A stretch of DNA of 38,212 nt from Aureimonas sp. AU4. GTDB taxonomy: Bacteria > Pseudomonadota > Alphaproteobacteria > Rhizobiales > Rhizobiaceae. Positions 8,021 through 16,528 of the stretch are shown here, piece by piece. A model generated the notes under the pieces. That model was not told the DNA's origin. It worked only from the letters and a program-made list of their open reading frames with translations, and searched no databases. The stretch spans positions 1 to 38,212 of the forward strand of contig NZ_BBWK01000063.1 of assembly GCF_001463765.1 (NCBI RefSeq), given 5' to 3'. Position 1 is the first letter of the stretch. Each line of letters opens with the position of its first letter. Both the position numbers and the translations under genes were made by a program.

Positions 8021-9082
8021 ATGAACGCGCCCGTCACGATCGACCCCACCACCGCGATCGGTCCCCTTCCTCCCGGCCATCCGGCCGTGGCGCCCAAGCG
8101 GGTCGGCGTGCTTCTCGTGAACCTCGGCACGCCCGACGGCACGAGCTACTGGCCGATGCGGCGATACCTACGCGAGTTCCTGTCGGACAAGCGCGTCATC
8201 GAGTGGCCGCGCGCGGTCTGGTATCCGATCCTGCACGGCATCGTGCTCAACACGCGGCCCAAGAAATCGGGCCGCGCCTATGACGAGATCTGGAACCGCG
8301 AGCGCGGCGAGAGCCCCTTGCGCACCTTCACGCGGGCGCAAGGCGATGACCTCGCCAAACGTCTCGCCGGCCTTGAGTCCGTCCGCGTCGACTGGGCCAT
8401 GCGCTACGGCCGCCCCTCGATCGCGGAAAGGGTCGACGCGCTGATCGCGCAAGGCTGCGAGCGCATCCTGTGCTTCCCGCTCTACCCGCAATATTCGGCC
8501 TCAACCACGGCGACCGTGAACGACAAGTTCTTCGAGCACCTGTCGTCCCTGCGCTGGATGCCGGCCTCGCGGACCGTGCCCGCCTATCACGACGACCCCG
8601 TCTATATCGACGCACTGGCGCGCTCGATCGAGGCGCATCTGGCAAGCCTCGACTTCGAGCCCGAGCGCGTGGTCGCCTCCTATCACGGCATTCCGCAGAG
8701 CTACTTCCGCAAGGGCGACCCCTACCATTGCCACTGCCAGAAGACCTCGCGCCTTCTCGCGGAGCGGCTCGGCTGGCCGAAGGGCCGGCTGATCACGACC
8801 TTCCAGTCGCGCTTCGGGCCGGAGGAGTGGCTGCAGCCCTATACGGACAAGACCGTCGAGGCTCTCGCCAAGGAGGGCGTCAAGCGCATCGCCGTCCTCA
8901 ATCCCGGCTTCGTGTCGGACTGCCTGGAGACGCTGGAGGAGATCGCGGGCGAGGCCGGCGAGATCTTCCTCCACAACGGGGGCACGAACTTCTCGCACAT
9001 CCCCTGCCTCAACGATTCCGGGCCGGGCATGGACGTGATCGAGCACCTCGTGCGCCGCGAGTTGCGCGGCTGGGTGGAGTAG
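8021..9082 (+). CDS. hemH: Ferrochelatase
   Basis: A 353-residue enzyme that inserts Fe2+ into protoporphyrin IX, the last step of protoheme synthesis. Conserved features are VGVLLVNLGTPDG near residue 30, ILCFPLYPQYSASTT, the active-site His222 in SYHGIPQSYFRKGDPYHCHC, FQSRFGPEEWLQPYTD, and the C-terminal acidic motif FVSDCLETLEEI, where the Glu residues assist metal delivery or proton removal. Length is normal for the proteobacterial class. The chosen ATG at 8021 gives an N-terminal extension of about 25 residues before the fold, common in alphaproteobacteria. It ends 3 bp from the end of the convergent kdsD gene. A TATATG box lies near 7955, in the 113-bp upstream gap, but no full promoter is defined. 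Confidence 0.96.
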   Translation: MNAPVTIDPTTAIGPLPPGHPAVAPKRVGVLLVNLGTPDGTSYWPMRRYLREFLSDKRVIEWPRAVWYPILHGIVLNTRPKKSGRAYDEIWNRERGESPLRTFTRAQGDDLAKRLAGLESVRVDWAMRYGRPSIAERVDALIAQGCERILCFPLYPQYSASTTATVNDKFFEHLSSLRWMPASRTVPAYHDDPVYIDALARSIEAHLASLDFEPERVVASYHGIPQSYFRKGDPYHCHCQKTSRLLAERLGWPKGRLITTFQSRFGPEEWLQPYTDKTVEALAKEGVKRIAVLNPGFVSDCLETLEEIAGEAGEIFLHNGGTNFSHIPCLNDSGPGMDVIEHLVRRELRGWVE

Positions 9083-9085
9083 CGG

Positions 9086-10078
9086 TCAGGCCACCCCGAT
9101 CCGCAGGAGGTCGTGGACGCGCACGATCCCGACAGGGGTCTCGCCCTCCACGACCATGAGGGCGGTGATCGAGGAGTTGTTCAGGATGTCGAGCGCCTTC
9201 ACGGCCAGCGTGTCGGCGCGGATGGTCTTGGGGCTTCGCGTCATCACCTCGTCGACGCTGCGCGTCATGAGGTCGGGCGACAGGTTTCGCCGCAGGTCGC
9301 CGTCGGTGATGATGCCGGCGAGCTGCCCGCCGCGCACCACGGCGACGCAGCCGAGCCCCTTCTCCGACATGCGGAGGATCGCCTCCCCCATCGAGCTGCC
9401 CGCCTCCACCAGCGGCAGCGCGTCGCCCTTGTGCATGACGTCGCCGACATGGGTCAGCGCAGCGCCGAGCTGACCGCCGGGGTGAAAGACGCGAAAGTCG
9501 CCCGGCGTGAAGCCGCGCCGCTCCAGGAGCGCCACCGCCAAGGCGTCGCCGAGCGACAGCTGCAGCGTCGTCGAGGTCGTGGGCGCGAGACCATGCGGAC
9601 AGGCCTCCGCCGCGCGCGGCAGGACCAGCGCGATGTCGCTTTCCGAACCCAGCGCCGAGCCCTCGCGCGAGGTGATCGCGACGAGCGGGATGCGGAAGCG
9701 CCGGGTATAGGCGACGATGCCGCGAAGCTCCGCCGACTCGCCCGACCACGACATGGCGAGCACCGCGTCGTCCCGGCCGATCATGCCGAGGTCGCCGTGG
9801 TTGGCCTCGGCGGGATGCACGAAGAAGGCGGGCGTGCCGGTGGAGGCGAAGGTCGCGGCGATCTTGGCGCCGACATGCCCGCTCTTGCCGACGCCGGTCA
9901 CGATGAGCCGCCCCCGGAGCCCGGCGATCGCCTCCAGCGCGCGTTCGAACGGCCCGGCGAGCGGACCGGCCAGAGCCTGAGACAGGAGGCGCAGGCCCTC
10001 GGCTTCCGTTTCCACCGTGCGGACGGCGGAGGCCGCGCCGGGCGTCGGGGAGGTTTCGGTCTGGCGCGAAGGCTGCAA
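9086..10078 (-). CDS. kdsD: D-arabinose-5-phosphate isomerase (KpsF/GutQ family)
   Basis: A 330-residue protein with an N-terminal SIS domain (about residues 40-175; GVGKSGHVGAKIAATFASTG, HPAEANHGDLGM and SWSGESAEL are typical) followed by two CBS domains (about 205-325; ITDGDLRR closes the first). This is the architecture of KdsD/KpsF/GutQ, which convert ribulose-5-phosphate to arabinose-5-phosphate, the first committed precursor of Kdo in lipid A-linked LPS. The CBS pair is thought to sense nucleotides or sugar precursors. Neighbouring genes for a beta-barrel protein, GalU and a lytic transglycosylase fit an envelope setting. It diverges from the beta-barrel gene across 165 bp. The exact isomerase substrate is inferred from the family. 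Confidence 0.93.
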   Translation of the reverse strand: MQPSRQTETSPTPGAASAVRTVETEAEGLRLLSQALAGPLAGPFERALEAIAGLRGRLIVTGVGKSGHVGAKIAATFASTGTPAFFVHPAEANHGDLGMIGRDDAVLAMSWSGESAELRGIVAYTRRFRIPLVAITSREGSALGSESDIALVLPRAAEACPHGLAPTTSTTLQLSLGDALAVALLERRGFTPGDFRVFHPGGQLGAALTHVGDVMHKGDALPLVEAGSSMGEAILRMSEKGLGCVAVVRGGQLAGIITDGDLRRNLSPDLMTRSVDEVMTRSPKTIRADTLAVKALDILNNSSITALMVVEGETPVGIVRVHDLLRIGVA

Positions 10079-10151
10079 GGGAGGACTGCCGAAGGATTGC
10101 GGATCCTCGTGCCTTAGCCCCCCGGCGCGCCCGGCGCCAGCACCGGGTGCG

Positions 10152-10167
10152 AACGCAAGCTTGCGTT
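10152..10167. repeat. 16-bp perfect palindrome in the kdsD / beta-barrel divergent gap
   Basis: AACGCAAGCTTGCGTT is its own reverse complement. It sits 77 bp before the beta-barrel gene's start and 74 bp before kdsD's start, next to a GTTAACC element. The symmetric central position suits an operator for a dimeric regulator of either or both genes, but no factor can be named. Confidence 0.5.
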
Positions 10168-10243
10168 AACCATGCCCGTTTAGGTTCCGCTAACGAAGAC
10201 GCGGCCCGGAGCGACGCGCGTCACCAGGAACCGAAGGGGCCCT

Positions 10244-11992
10244 ATGGGACGCACCCGCGCACCGGCAGATCGCTGGCTGGCCGCCCTCTTTCTGGCGGGC
10301 CTTGGCGGGGCTCCCGGTGCCCTTGCCCAATCGGCTCCGCCCACCATTCCGCAGGCGGATACGAGCCTCGCCGAGCCGCGCCGCTTCTCGTCGGACGAGT
10401 TCACGTTGCGCGGAACGAGCGAGGCGGACGTCGCCGATCCCGACGCGCCGCTGCGCGAGCCCCTCGACCGGCAGAACCTCGACCCCTCGGTTTCGAGCGA
10501 CCGGCGCCTTGGCGCCCCGCCCGCCCCCGGCGACGACGCCGACGCCGCGGCGCCGCCCGCCTTCGACCTCTTCAGCGGCCCATCCGCGCCGCGGCGGCAG
10601 AACCTGCCGGAGCCCAGCGCCGACGAGCGCAACGCGCAGGCGCAGCCCGCCGGATCGCTTGCGCCGCGCGCCCGCCCGCGCATTCCGAGCCGCGCCGCCG
10701 CCCGAGCCCTGGAGGACGGGAACGTCCTGCCTGGCGAGGAGCGCAGCGATGCGCTGCTCCTGCGACGCTTCGATCCCGTGGGACCCGTGCGCAGCCCGGT
10801 TCTCGACGACGTCGCATCGACGCGCCGCCTCAACGGCGGCCTCGACGGCCTGCGCACCGCCCTGCCGCGCCGCGCCGACGACCCGTTCGCTCCGGTCGGC
10901 GTGCGCGTGGGCAGCTTCATCCTGTATCCGGCGATCGAGGAGACGCTGGGCGCCTCGACCAACCTCACCAACACGCTGGACGGTCGCCGTGGCGCGCTCA
11001 GCCAGACGACACTGTCGGGACGCCTCGTGTCGGACTGGTCGCGCCACGCGGCCGAGATCAACGCCCAGCTCGCCTATCGCCACAACTTCGCGGGCCCGGT
11101 GAAGGACGAGCCCGAGCTCGACGTGGACGGTCGCCTGCGCCTCGACGTCGACCATCTGACGACGGCGACGCTGCGCGGCGCGCTCAGCCTGCGCCAGGAC
11201 GACTCCATCCTCACGGGCACGCCGGACGTGGCGCGCAACCGGTCCGACGTCCTCGCCTATAGCCTGGGCGCCGACGTGACGCGCGCCTTCGGCCGTGCGA
11301 GCGGCACGGCCACCGTGGAGGCCGTGCGCGAGGACCGCGAGGACGGCGTCTTCCGCGCCACCGGCTTCGAGCCCGGGCAGAGCTTCGCAACCGTCACCGG
11401 GGCGCTTCGGGGCAGTTACGACATGGGATCGGCCTTCAAGCCCTTCCTCCTCGCCAGCCTCGGCAAGCGCCTGTTCGACGACGACACGGCGCTCGGCACC
11501 TCGCGCGACGCGCTGATCCCGGCGCTGCGCGCGGGCTTCGGCTTCGACTTCGGGGAGAAGCTGTCGGGCGAGGTCGGGCTCGGCTACGCCTGGAACGTTC
11601 CCGACGACGAGGCGCTGCGGACCGACGGCAGCCCGACCGTGGACGCGCTCCTGGCCTGGTCGCCGCGGCGCGGCACCGACCTATCGCTGCGCGCCACCAC
11701 GGTCTTCGAGCCCGATGCCGGGGGCCTCGACACGGCGACGCTGTACCAGACGACGGTCGGCCTGCGCCACCGCGCCACCGCGCGGCTCGATCTCGAGGGG
11801 GCCGGCCAGCTCGCCTGGCGCGTGCGCGAGGCGAGCGGCACCGAGCGCATCCGCTCGGGCGAGCTCGGCCTGACCTGGTGGCTCAATCGCCAGCTCGCGC
11901 TGATCGCGCGCTACCGGCACGACCGGTTCGAGGGCGTCTTGACGGACTACGACGCCGACACGGTTCGCGTCGGCCTGCGCGTCCAGAGATAA
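10244..11992 (+). CDS. Outer membrane beta-barrel protein (BBP2_2 type)
   Basis: A 582-residue exported protein. Residues 1-28 are a signal peptide ending GALA before QSAPP. Residues 30-210 are Pro/Arg/Asp/Ala-rich and probably unstructured. From about residue 215 (RVGSFILYPAIEETLGAS) to the end, alternating polar/apolar strands separated by short turns match a beta-barrel of the Pfam BBP2_2 type (putative beta-barrel porin 2): LSGRLVSDWSRHAAEINAQL, LRLDVDHLTTATLRGALSL, GEVGLGYAWNV and the terminal DTVRVGLRVQR strand. Such proteins in alphaproteobacteria often accompany exopolysaccharide or envelope genes. Transport or structural role is not known. The ATG follows GAAGGGGCCCT, a plausible ribosome binding site. 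It converges on galU with a bidirectional hairpin between them. Confidence 0.82.
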   Translation: MGRTRAPADRWLAALFLAGLGGAPGALAQSAPPTIPQADTSLAEPRRFSSDEFTLRGTSEADVADPDAPLREPLDRQNLDPSVSSDRRLGAPPAPGDDADAAAPPAFDLFSGPSAPRRQNLPEPSADERNAQAQPAGSLAPRARPRIPSRAAARALEDGNVLPGEERSDALLLRRFDPVGPVRSPVLDDVASTRRLNGGLDGLRTALPRRADDPFAPVGVRVGSFILYPAIEETLGASTNLTNTLDGRRGALSQTTLSGRLVSDWSRHAAEINAQLAYRHNFAGPVKDEPELDVDGRLRLDVDHLTTATLRGALSLRQDDSILTGTPDVARNRSDVLAYSLGADVTRAFGRASGTATVEAVREDREDGVFRATGFEPGQSFATVTGALRGSYDMGSAFKPFLLASLGKRLFDDDTALGTSRDALIPALRAGFGFDFGEKLSGEVGLGYAWNVPDDEALRTDGSPTVDALLAWSPRRGTDLSLRATTVFEPDAGGLDTATLYQTTVGLRHRATARLDLEGAGQLAWRVREASGTERIRSGELGLTWWLNRQLALIARYRHDRFEGVLTDYDADTVRVGLRVQR

Positions 11993-11993
11993 G

Positions 11994-12026
11994 GGAGAGG
12001 CGGACCCTTCGGGGGCCCGCCTCTCC
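11994..12026. terminator. Bidirectional hairpin between beta-barrel gene and galU
   Basis: GGAGAGGCGG (11994-12003) pairs perfectly with CCGCCTCTCC (12017-12026), with an inner CCC-TTCG-GGG tetraloop stem. It starts 2 bp after the TAA of the plus-strand gene and lies 12 bp beyond the galU stop. The TTCG loop is very stable, but there is no clear T tract, so efficiency as an intrinsic terminator is uncertain. Confidence 0.65.
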
Positions 12027-12037
12027 GCGTTCGAACC

Positions 12038-12955
12038 TTACTCGGCGGCCGTGCGGGGCTCGGCGCGCCGCTCCATCGGCTCCACCGTCTCCATCAGTTC
12101 CTGCAGGTCGTCGAAGACCTTGCCGCGAATGTCGTGGCGCCACAGGGCGAAGGCGACGTTGGCCTGGATGAAGCCCTCCTTGGAGCCGCAATCGAAGGTG
12201 CGGCCGGTGAAGGGATAGGCGAAGAAGTCCTGGCGCTGGGCGAGCTTCAGCATGCCGTCGGTCAGCTGGATCTCGTTGCCCGCGCCCTTCTCCTGGGTGG
12301 AGAGGATGTCGAAGATCTCGGGCTGGAGGATGTAGCGGCCCGAGATGAAGTAGTTGGAGGGGGCGTCCTCGGGCTTGGGCTTCTCGACCATGCCGTCGAT
12401 GCGGAAGCCCGAGCCGCGCGTCTCGCCCTGGCCGACGATGCCGTACTTGTTGGTCTCCTTGGGGTCGCACTGCTCGACCGAGACGACGTTGCCGCCGGTC
12501 TGTTCGTAGAGCTCCACCATCTTCTTCAGGCAGCCTTCCTCGGACTGCATGATCATGTCGGGCAGGAGCAGCGCGAAGGGCTCGGGACCGACGAGGTCGC
12601 GCGCGCACCAGACGGCGTGGCCAAGGCCGAGCGGCGCCTGCTGGCGCGTGAAGGACGCAGTGCCCGCGGTCGGCTGCAGCTCATCGAGCAGCGAGAGCTC
12701 GGTCTTCTTGCCGCGCTCGGTGAGCGTGTTCACGAGCTCGACCTGGATGTCGAAATAGTCCTCGATCACGCCCTTGTTGCGGCCCGTGACGAAGATCAGA
12801 TGCTCGATGCCGGCCTGGCGAGCCTCATCCACGACGTACTGGATGACGGGGCGGTCGACCACCGTCAGCATCTCCTTCGGGATGGCCTTCGTGGCGGGCA
12901 GGAACCGCGTTCCCAGGCCTGCCACCGGGAAGACTGCCTTCCGAACCTTGCGCAT
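12038..12955 (-). CDS. galU: UTP-glucose-1-phosphate uridylyltransferase
   Basis: A 305-residue nucleotidyltransferase that forms UDP-glucose from UTP and glucose-1-phosphate, feeding LPS, exopolysaccharide and osmoadaptation glucans. The nucleotide-binding N-terminus reads [18 protein letters not shown] followed by [12 protein letters not shown]; further conserved blocks are [52 protein letters not shown] and [11 protein letters not shown]. The frame is open for 12 more codons upstream, but the ATG at 12955 is preceded at proper distance by AAAGGACG and gives the standard length, so it is preferred. It lies alone on the minus strand between two plus-strand genes and diverges from the lytic transglycosylase gene. 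Confidence 0.95.
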   Translation of the reverse strand: MRKVRKAVFPVAGLGTRFLPATKAIPKEMLTVVDRPVIQYVVDEARQAGIEHLIFVTGRNKGVIEDYFDIQVELVNTLTERGKKTELSLLDELQPTAGTASFTRQQAPLGLGHAVWCARDLVGPEPFALLLPDMIMQSEEGCLKKMVELYEQTGGNVVSVEQCDPKETNKYGIVGQGETRGSGFRIDGMVEKPKPEDAPSNYFISGRYILQPEIFDILSTQEKGAGNEIQLTDGMLKLAQRQDFFAYPFTGRTFDCGSKEGFIQANVAFALWRHDIRGKVFDDLQELMETVEPMERRAEPRTAAE

Positions 12956-13174
12956 GCGATCGTCCTTTTGAGGTTGGATCGCGTCCTCCATAGATCACGG
13001 CATGATGATATGTCGACGGGAGGGCCCGACCCGCCGCGATTCCGCCGCGAAAAACGGTAAAGAAATGCCGCACCGTAAGATCCCGGGCCATCGTGGTAAA
13101 GGAAGCGTTCACGAACGCACCCTTATTGTTCGAAAGGCACGCAGCCCACGACCGTGACATTCAGGAGCGAACCC

Positions 13175-14401
13175 ATGCCCGCACCGACAAAGGCTCGCCT
13201 CTTCTCCCGCGCCGGCGCGTTGGCGCTGGCGGCCGCGCTTCTCCTGCCCGCCCTTCCCGCGCACGCCGAGGCGGGCTTTCGCGCCTGGATCGCGGGCTTC
13301 GAGAAGACGGCGGTCGCGAACGGGGTCTCGCGCGACACCTACCGCCGCGTCTTCGCAGGCGTCGACACGCCCGACCCGGACGTCCTTGAGAAGGCCCGGT
13401 TCCAGCCCGAGTTCCAGGATACGATGTGGGACTACCTGGACAACCGGGTGAACGAGGAGAGCGTGGCCGAGGGCCGGCAGATGCTCCAGCGCTACAAGCC
13501 CTGGCTCGACCGGATCGAGAAGCGCTTCGGCGTGGACCGGACCGTGCTTCTCGCGATCTGGTCGATGGAGTCGAACTACGGCCGCATCCTGGAGCGCCCG
13601 GACGTCATGAAGAGCGTGCCCCAGGCGCTGGCGACGCTCGCCTACAAGGACCCCAGGCGCGCCAAGTTCGCCCGCACGCAGCTCATCGCCGCGTTGAAGA
13701 TCGTCCAGGCCGGCCATGCCACGCCGCAGACGCTGACCGGCTCCTGGGCCGGCGCCATGGGCCATACGCAGTTCATTCCCACGAGCTACCAGCTCTATGC
13801 CGTCGACATGGACGGCAACGGCCATCCCGACATCTGGCGCTCGGTGCCCGATGCGCTCGCCACCGCCGCCAATCTCCTGGCCAAGAACGGTTGGCAGGGC
13901 GGCCGCACCTGGGGCTACGAGGTCCAGGTACCGGCCGGTGCCGGGTCGCTGGGCAAGGGCAACCGCTCGATAGCCGAGTGGCAGAAGCTGGGCGTTCGCC
14001 GCGTGGCGGGCCGCGCCTTTCCGTCGGGCGCCGAGACCGCCCGCCTCTTTCAGCCGGCGGGGCCGAACGGGCCGAGCTTCCTGCTCACCAAGAACTTCTC
14101 GGTGATCAAGCGCTACAACAACGCCGACAAGTACGCGCTGGCCGTCGGTCACCTGGCCGACCGCATCGCGGGCGGCGGCGACTTCGCGGGCTCGTGGCCG
14201 CGAGGCTACGAGCCGCTTTCCATGACCGAGCGCTACGAGGTGCAGCAGCGCCTGACGCAGCACGGGTTGTACGACGGCAAGATCGACGGCAAGATCGGAT
14301 CGGGTTCCAAGGTCGCGATCACGGCCTACCAGCGGCGCGCGGGCGTCGAGGAGGACGGCAACGCGTCCAAGGCCCTTCTCGACCTTCTGCGCAGGCACTG
14401 A
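13175..14401 (+). CDS. Lytic murein transglycosylase (MltB-like, SLT_2 plus peptidoglycan-binding domain)
   Basis: A 408-residue exported enzyme. The ATG at 13175 is chosen because AGGAG sits 8 nt upstream; a GTG 21 nt earlier has no such site. Residues 1-32 form a signal peptide ending PAHA. The SLT_2 catalytic domain spans about residues 33-330, with catalytic Glu132 in AIWSMESNYGRI and the family signatures GSWAGAMGHTQFIPTSY and DMDGNGHPDIWRS. From about residue 350 a PG_binding_1 domain follows (VQQRLTQHGLYDGKIDGKI). It cleaves the MurNAc-GlcNAc bond of peptidoglycan with formation of 1,6-anhydro ends, in the periplasm. No lipobox is visible, so it is soluble rather than a lipoprotein. 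The SGNH/DUF459 gene follows after only 10 bp and is probably co-transcribed. Confidence 0.92.
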   Translation: MPAPTKARLFSRAGALALAAALLLPALPAHAEAGFRAWIAGFEKTAVANGVSRDTYRRVFAGVDTPDPDVLEKARFQPEFQDTMWDYLDNRVNEESVAEGRQMLQRYKPWLDRIEKRFGVDRTVLLAIWSMESNYGRILERPDVMKSVPQALATLAYKDPRRAKFARTQLIAALKIVQAGHATPQTLTGSWAGAMGHTQFIPTSYQLYAVDMDGNGHPDIWRSVPDALATAANLLAKNGWQGGRTWGYEVQVPAGAGSLGKGNRSIAEWQKLGVRRVAGRAFPSGAETARLFQPAGPNGPSFLLTKNFSVIKRYNNADKYALAVGHLADRIAGGGDFAGSWPRGYEPLSMTERYEVQQRLTQHGLYDGKIDGKIGSGSKVAITAYQRRAGVEEDGNASKALLDLLRRH

Positions 14402-14411
14402 AAAGGCGGAC

Positions 14412-15851
14412 ATGGCGAAACACGGCATCGGCTCCTGGCGAAAGGCGACGCTCAGTGCGGCGGCGTTCCTCGTCGCCCTGAGCGGGGCCGTTCCGGAGGC
14501 GGGCGCCCAGCAGCGCCGCACCCTCATGGACATGCTGTTCGGCCGATCAGTGCCGCAGGCCGACCCGCGCGACTACCAGGTCGCGCCGGGTCGCCGCGCC
14601 GCGCCCCAGCCCCGCGCGATCCGCAAGAAGCGTCGCGACGCCGTCGCAGCGCCGAGGCCCGGCGGCGCCACCCGGCGCAATACCGCGACGGCGGCGGCGG
14701 GAGGAACGGTCGCGGCTGCCGCCACGGCAGCGGCGGCCTCCGCGCCGGTGGAAAAGAGCGAGACCGCGCGCAACGTCCTCGTCGTCGGCGACTTCATGGC
14801 GGGATCGCTCGCCAAGGGCCTGGAGAACGCGGTCGCCTCCAGCCGCGAGATCCGCATCGTCGCGAAGGCCAACGGCTCCTCGGGCCTCGTGCGCAACGAC
14901 CACTACGACTGGCCGGCCTCGGTCGCGGGCCTGATCGACGAGACCAAGGCGTCGGCCGTGGTCGTGATGGTGGGCGCCAACGACCGGCAGGGCATCCGCG
15001 ACGAAGGCGAAACGGTGCCGCTGCGCTCCGACGACTGGAGCGCGATCTACACCGCCCGCGCCGAGGCGCTGGCGGACGCGGTGAAGTCGCGCAACGTTCC
15101 CCTGATCTGGGTCGGGATGCCGGCCTTCCAGTCCGAGCGGGCGACCGAGGACATGGTCTATCTCAACGACGTCTTCCGCGCCGCCGCGCAGAAGGTCGGC
15201 GGCGAGTTCGTCGATGTCTGGGGCGGCTTCGTCAGCGCGGACGGCACCTACACGACCTCGGGCCCCGACACGGCGGGTCAGACCGTGCGGCTGCGCAACT
15301 CCGACGGCATCACCATGACGCCGGCGGGACAGGACAAGCTCGCCTACTTCGTCGAGAAGCCGGTCACCAAGGTCCTCGGTCTCAGCGTCGACGATCTCGT
15401 GGCGACGCTCGGCGCGCAGCAACTCGGCGCGGGCGACCTTCCAGGCGTTGCGAACGGCGCCCAGGCCGCGCTCGCGGTCTCCACGCCGCCGGTGTCGCTC
15501 GCCGATCCGCGCCTCGACGGAGGCGATCATCTTCTGGGCGCCGACGGGAGCGCGCTCGACCCGAAGCGCAGCGGCGGCTCGCCGCGCGACGCGCTGGTGG
15601 TGAACGGGGGGGCGGTGGCGGCCGCCGAGGGGCGCGCCGACAACTTCAGCTGGACCGGACGCGGCACCGCCGTCTCGCCCCAGACGCGCGGCAACGCCAT
15701 CGTCGCCCGCGGCTCGATCAGCCTCGAGGAACTGCGCGCCGGCGCCCCCGCCGCCTCGGGCCCCGCGCCCAACACCGACGCCGACGACGCGGCCAAGGCG
15801 CTGCGGCCGAGCATCGCGGGCGACACGAAGCTCGAAGGCTCGTCCCCTTAA
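14412..15851 (+). CDS. DUF459 / SGNH-fold exported protein, probably catalytically altered
   Basis: A 479-residue protein with a signal peptide (cleavage near GAGA-QQ, residues 31-34) and a basic, Ala-rich low-complexity stretch to about residue 115. Residues 119-330 have the SGNH/DUF459 fold: VLVVGDFMAGSLAKGL (block I), VVMVGANDRQ (block III, GxND retained), VPLIWVGMPAF, and SDGITMTPAGQDKLAYFVEK (block V). In active SGNH hydrolases block I is GDS and block V is DxxH; here they read GDF and DGIT, so the nucleophile and catalytic His are not in their usual places. Residues 340-479 are an unstructured Ala/Gly/Asp-rich tail. It sits 10 bp after the lytic transglycosylase gene, suggesting an envelope role such as binding an acylated polymer, which is inference. 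Confidence 0.82.
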   Translation: MAKHGIGSWRKATLSAAAFLVALSGAVPEAGAQQRRTLMDMLFGRSVPQADPRDYQVAPGRRAAPQPRAIRKKRRDAVAAPRPGGATRRNTATAAAGGTVAAAATAAAASAPVEKSETARNVLVVGDFMAGSLAKGLENAVASSREIRIVAKANGSSGLVRNDHYDWPASVAGLIDETKASAVVVMVGANDRQGIRDEGETVPLRSDDWSAIYTARAEALADAVKSRNVPLIWVGMPAFQSERATEDMVYLNDVFRAAAQKVGGEFVDVWGGFVSADGTYTTSGPDTAGQTVRLRNSDGITMTPAGQDKLAYFVEKPVTKVLGLSVDDLVATLGAQQLGAGDLPGVANGAQAALAVSTPPVSLADPRLDGGDHLLGADGSALDPKRSGGSPRDALVVNGGAVAAAEGRADNFSWTGRGTAVSPQTRGNAIVARGSISLEELRAGAPAASGPAPNTDADDAAKALRPSIAGDTKLEGSSP

Positions 15852-16037
15852 GGCCGGGAAACTCGGCCCGCAGCCCGACCCAGACGTAGTCTCAGGCGCT
15901 CGCTCCCATGCCGTCCCCCACCTCGAACGCGTATAGCCGCGGGGCATCCGGATGGTGACGTCCCGGTGGAAATCGATCGACTAGGTTTCGGTCACGCCGT
16001 TGAATGAGCAGACACGTCCGGAAAAGTCTCCAATGGG

Positions 16038-16409
16038 TCAATGACGTTCCGATGTGCATTGGCCGTGGTCGCCGAGAACTTCGATCACACGGCACTCCGG
16101 CACCGAGTGGTTCGTACAGTCCACCATGCGTGCGACCTCGGCCCGCAGCGCGGTCAGCCGGGCGATCTTGTGATCGATGTCGGCAAGGTGCGCTGCCGCG
16201 ATCCGTTCGGCTCTCGCGCAGGGGCGGTCCGGTTCCCCGGCGAGCGCCAAGAGTTCGCGGATCGGCTCGATCTCGAAGCCGAGCTCACGGGCATGCCGGA
16301 TGAAGCGGAGCCGACGCAGGTCGCCCGCGTCGTAGAGGCGGCGGTTGCCCTGCGTCCTCGGTGGTGCGGCCAGGAGGCCGATCTGCTCGTAGTACCGGAT
16401 CGCCGGCAC
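16038..16409 (-). CDS. MerR-family heavy-metal regulator, frame interrupted by an in-frame TAG near the N-terminus
   Basis: The natural frame begins at ATG 16460 and reads MTGGAPIGEF, TAG, RASGIKVPAIRYYEQIGLL; the stop at 16428-16430 (codon 11) lies where most MerR proteins have Ser or Ala in helix 1 of the DNA-binding domain. The only downstream restart is a GTG at 16409, giving a 123-residue product that lacks helix 1. The rest is intact: wing residues NRRLYDAGDLRRLRFI, dimerisation helix, and metal ligands like those of CadR/PbrR/ZntR, namely the Cys in PDRPCARAERI, the loop CTNHSVPEC (C-x7-C) and a C-terminal HGQCTSERH. It diverges from a Zn/Cd/Pb ATPase gene and its operator. A single C-to-A change (TCG to TAG) would explain the stop. 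It is either a recent pseudogene, a translated truncated protein, or a sequencing error. Confidence 0.8.
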   Translation of the reverse strand: MPAIRYYEQIGLLAAPPRTQGNRRLYDAGDLRRLRFIRHARELGFEIEPIRELLALAGEPDRPCARAERIAAAHLADIDHKIARLTALRAEVARMVDCTNHSVPECRVIEVLGDHGQCTSERH

Positions 16410-16468
16410 CTTGATGCCGCTCGCCCGCTAGAATTCGCCGATCGGAGCGCCGCCCGTCATTTTTCCTC

Positions 16469-16499
16469 TTGCTCCTCTAGCCGCTAGAGAGACTAGGCC
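16469..16499 (+). promoter_or_regulatory. MerR-type promoter/operator of the metal ATPase gene
   Basis: TTGCTC (16469-16474, -35) and TAGGCC (16494-16499, weak -10) are separated by 19 bp, the overlong spacing typical of MerR-controlled promoters. The spacer contains a perfect dyad CTCTAG-CCG-CTAGAG (16475-16489), very like known ZntR/CadR/PbrR operators. The ATG of the ATPase lies 29 bp downstream, after AGGAAAGGAG as ribosome binding site. Confidence 0.85.
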
Positions 16500-16528
16500 T
16501 CTCCCAACACGCAGGAAAGGAGAGCGCC

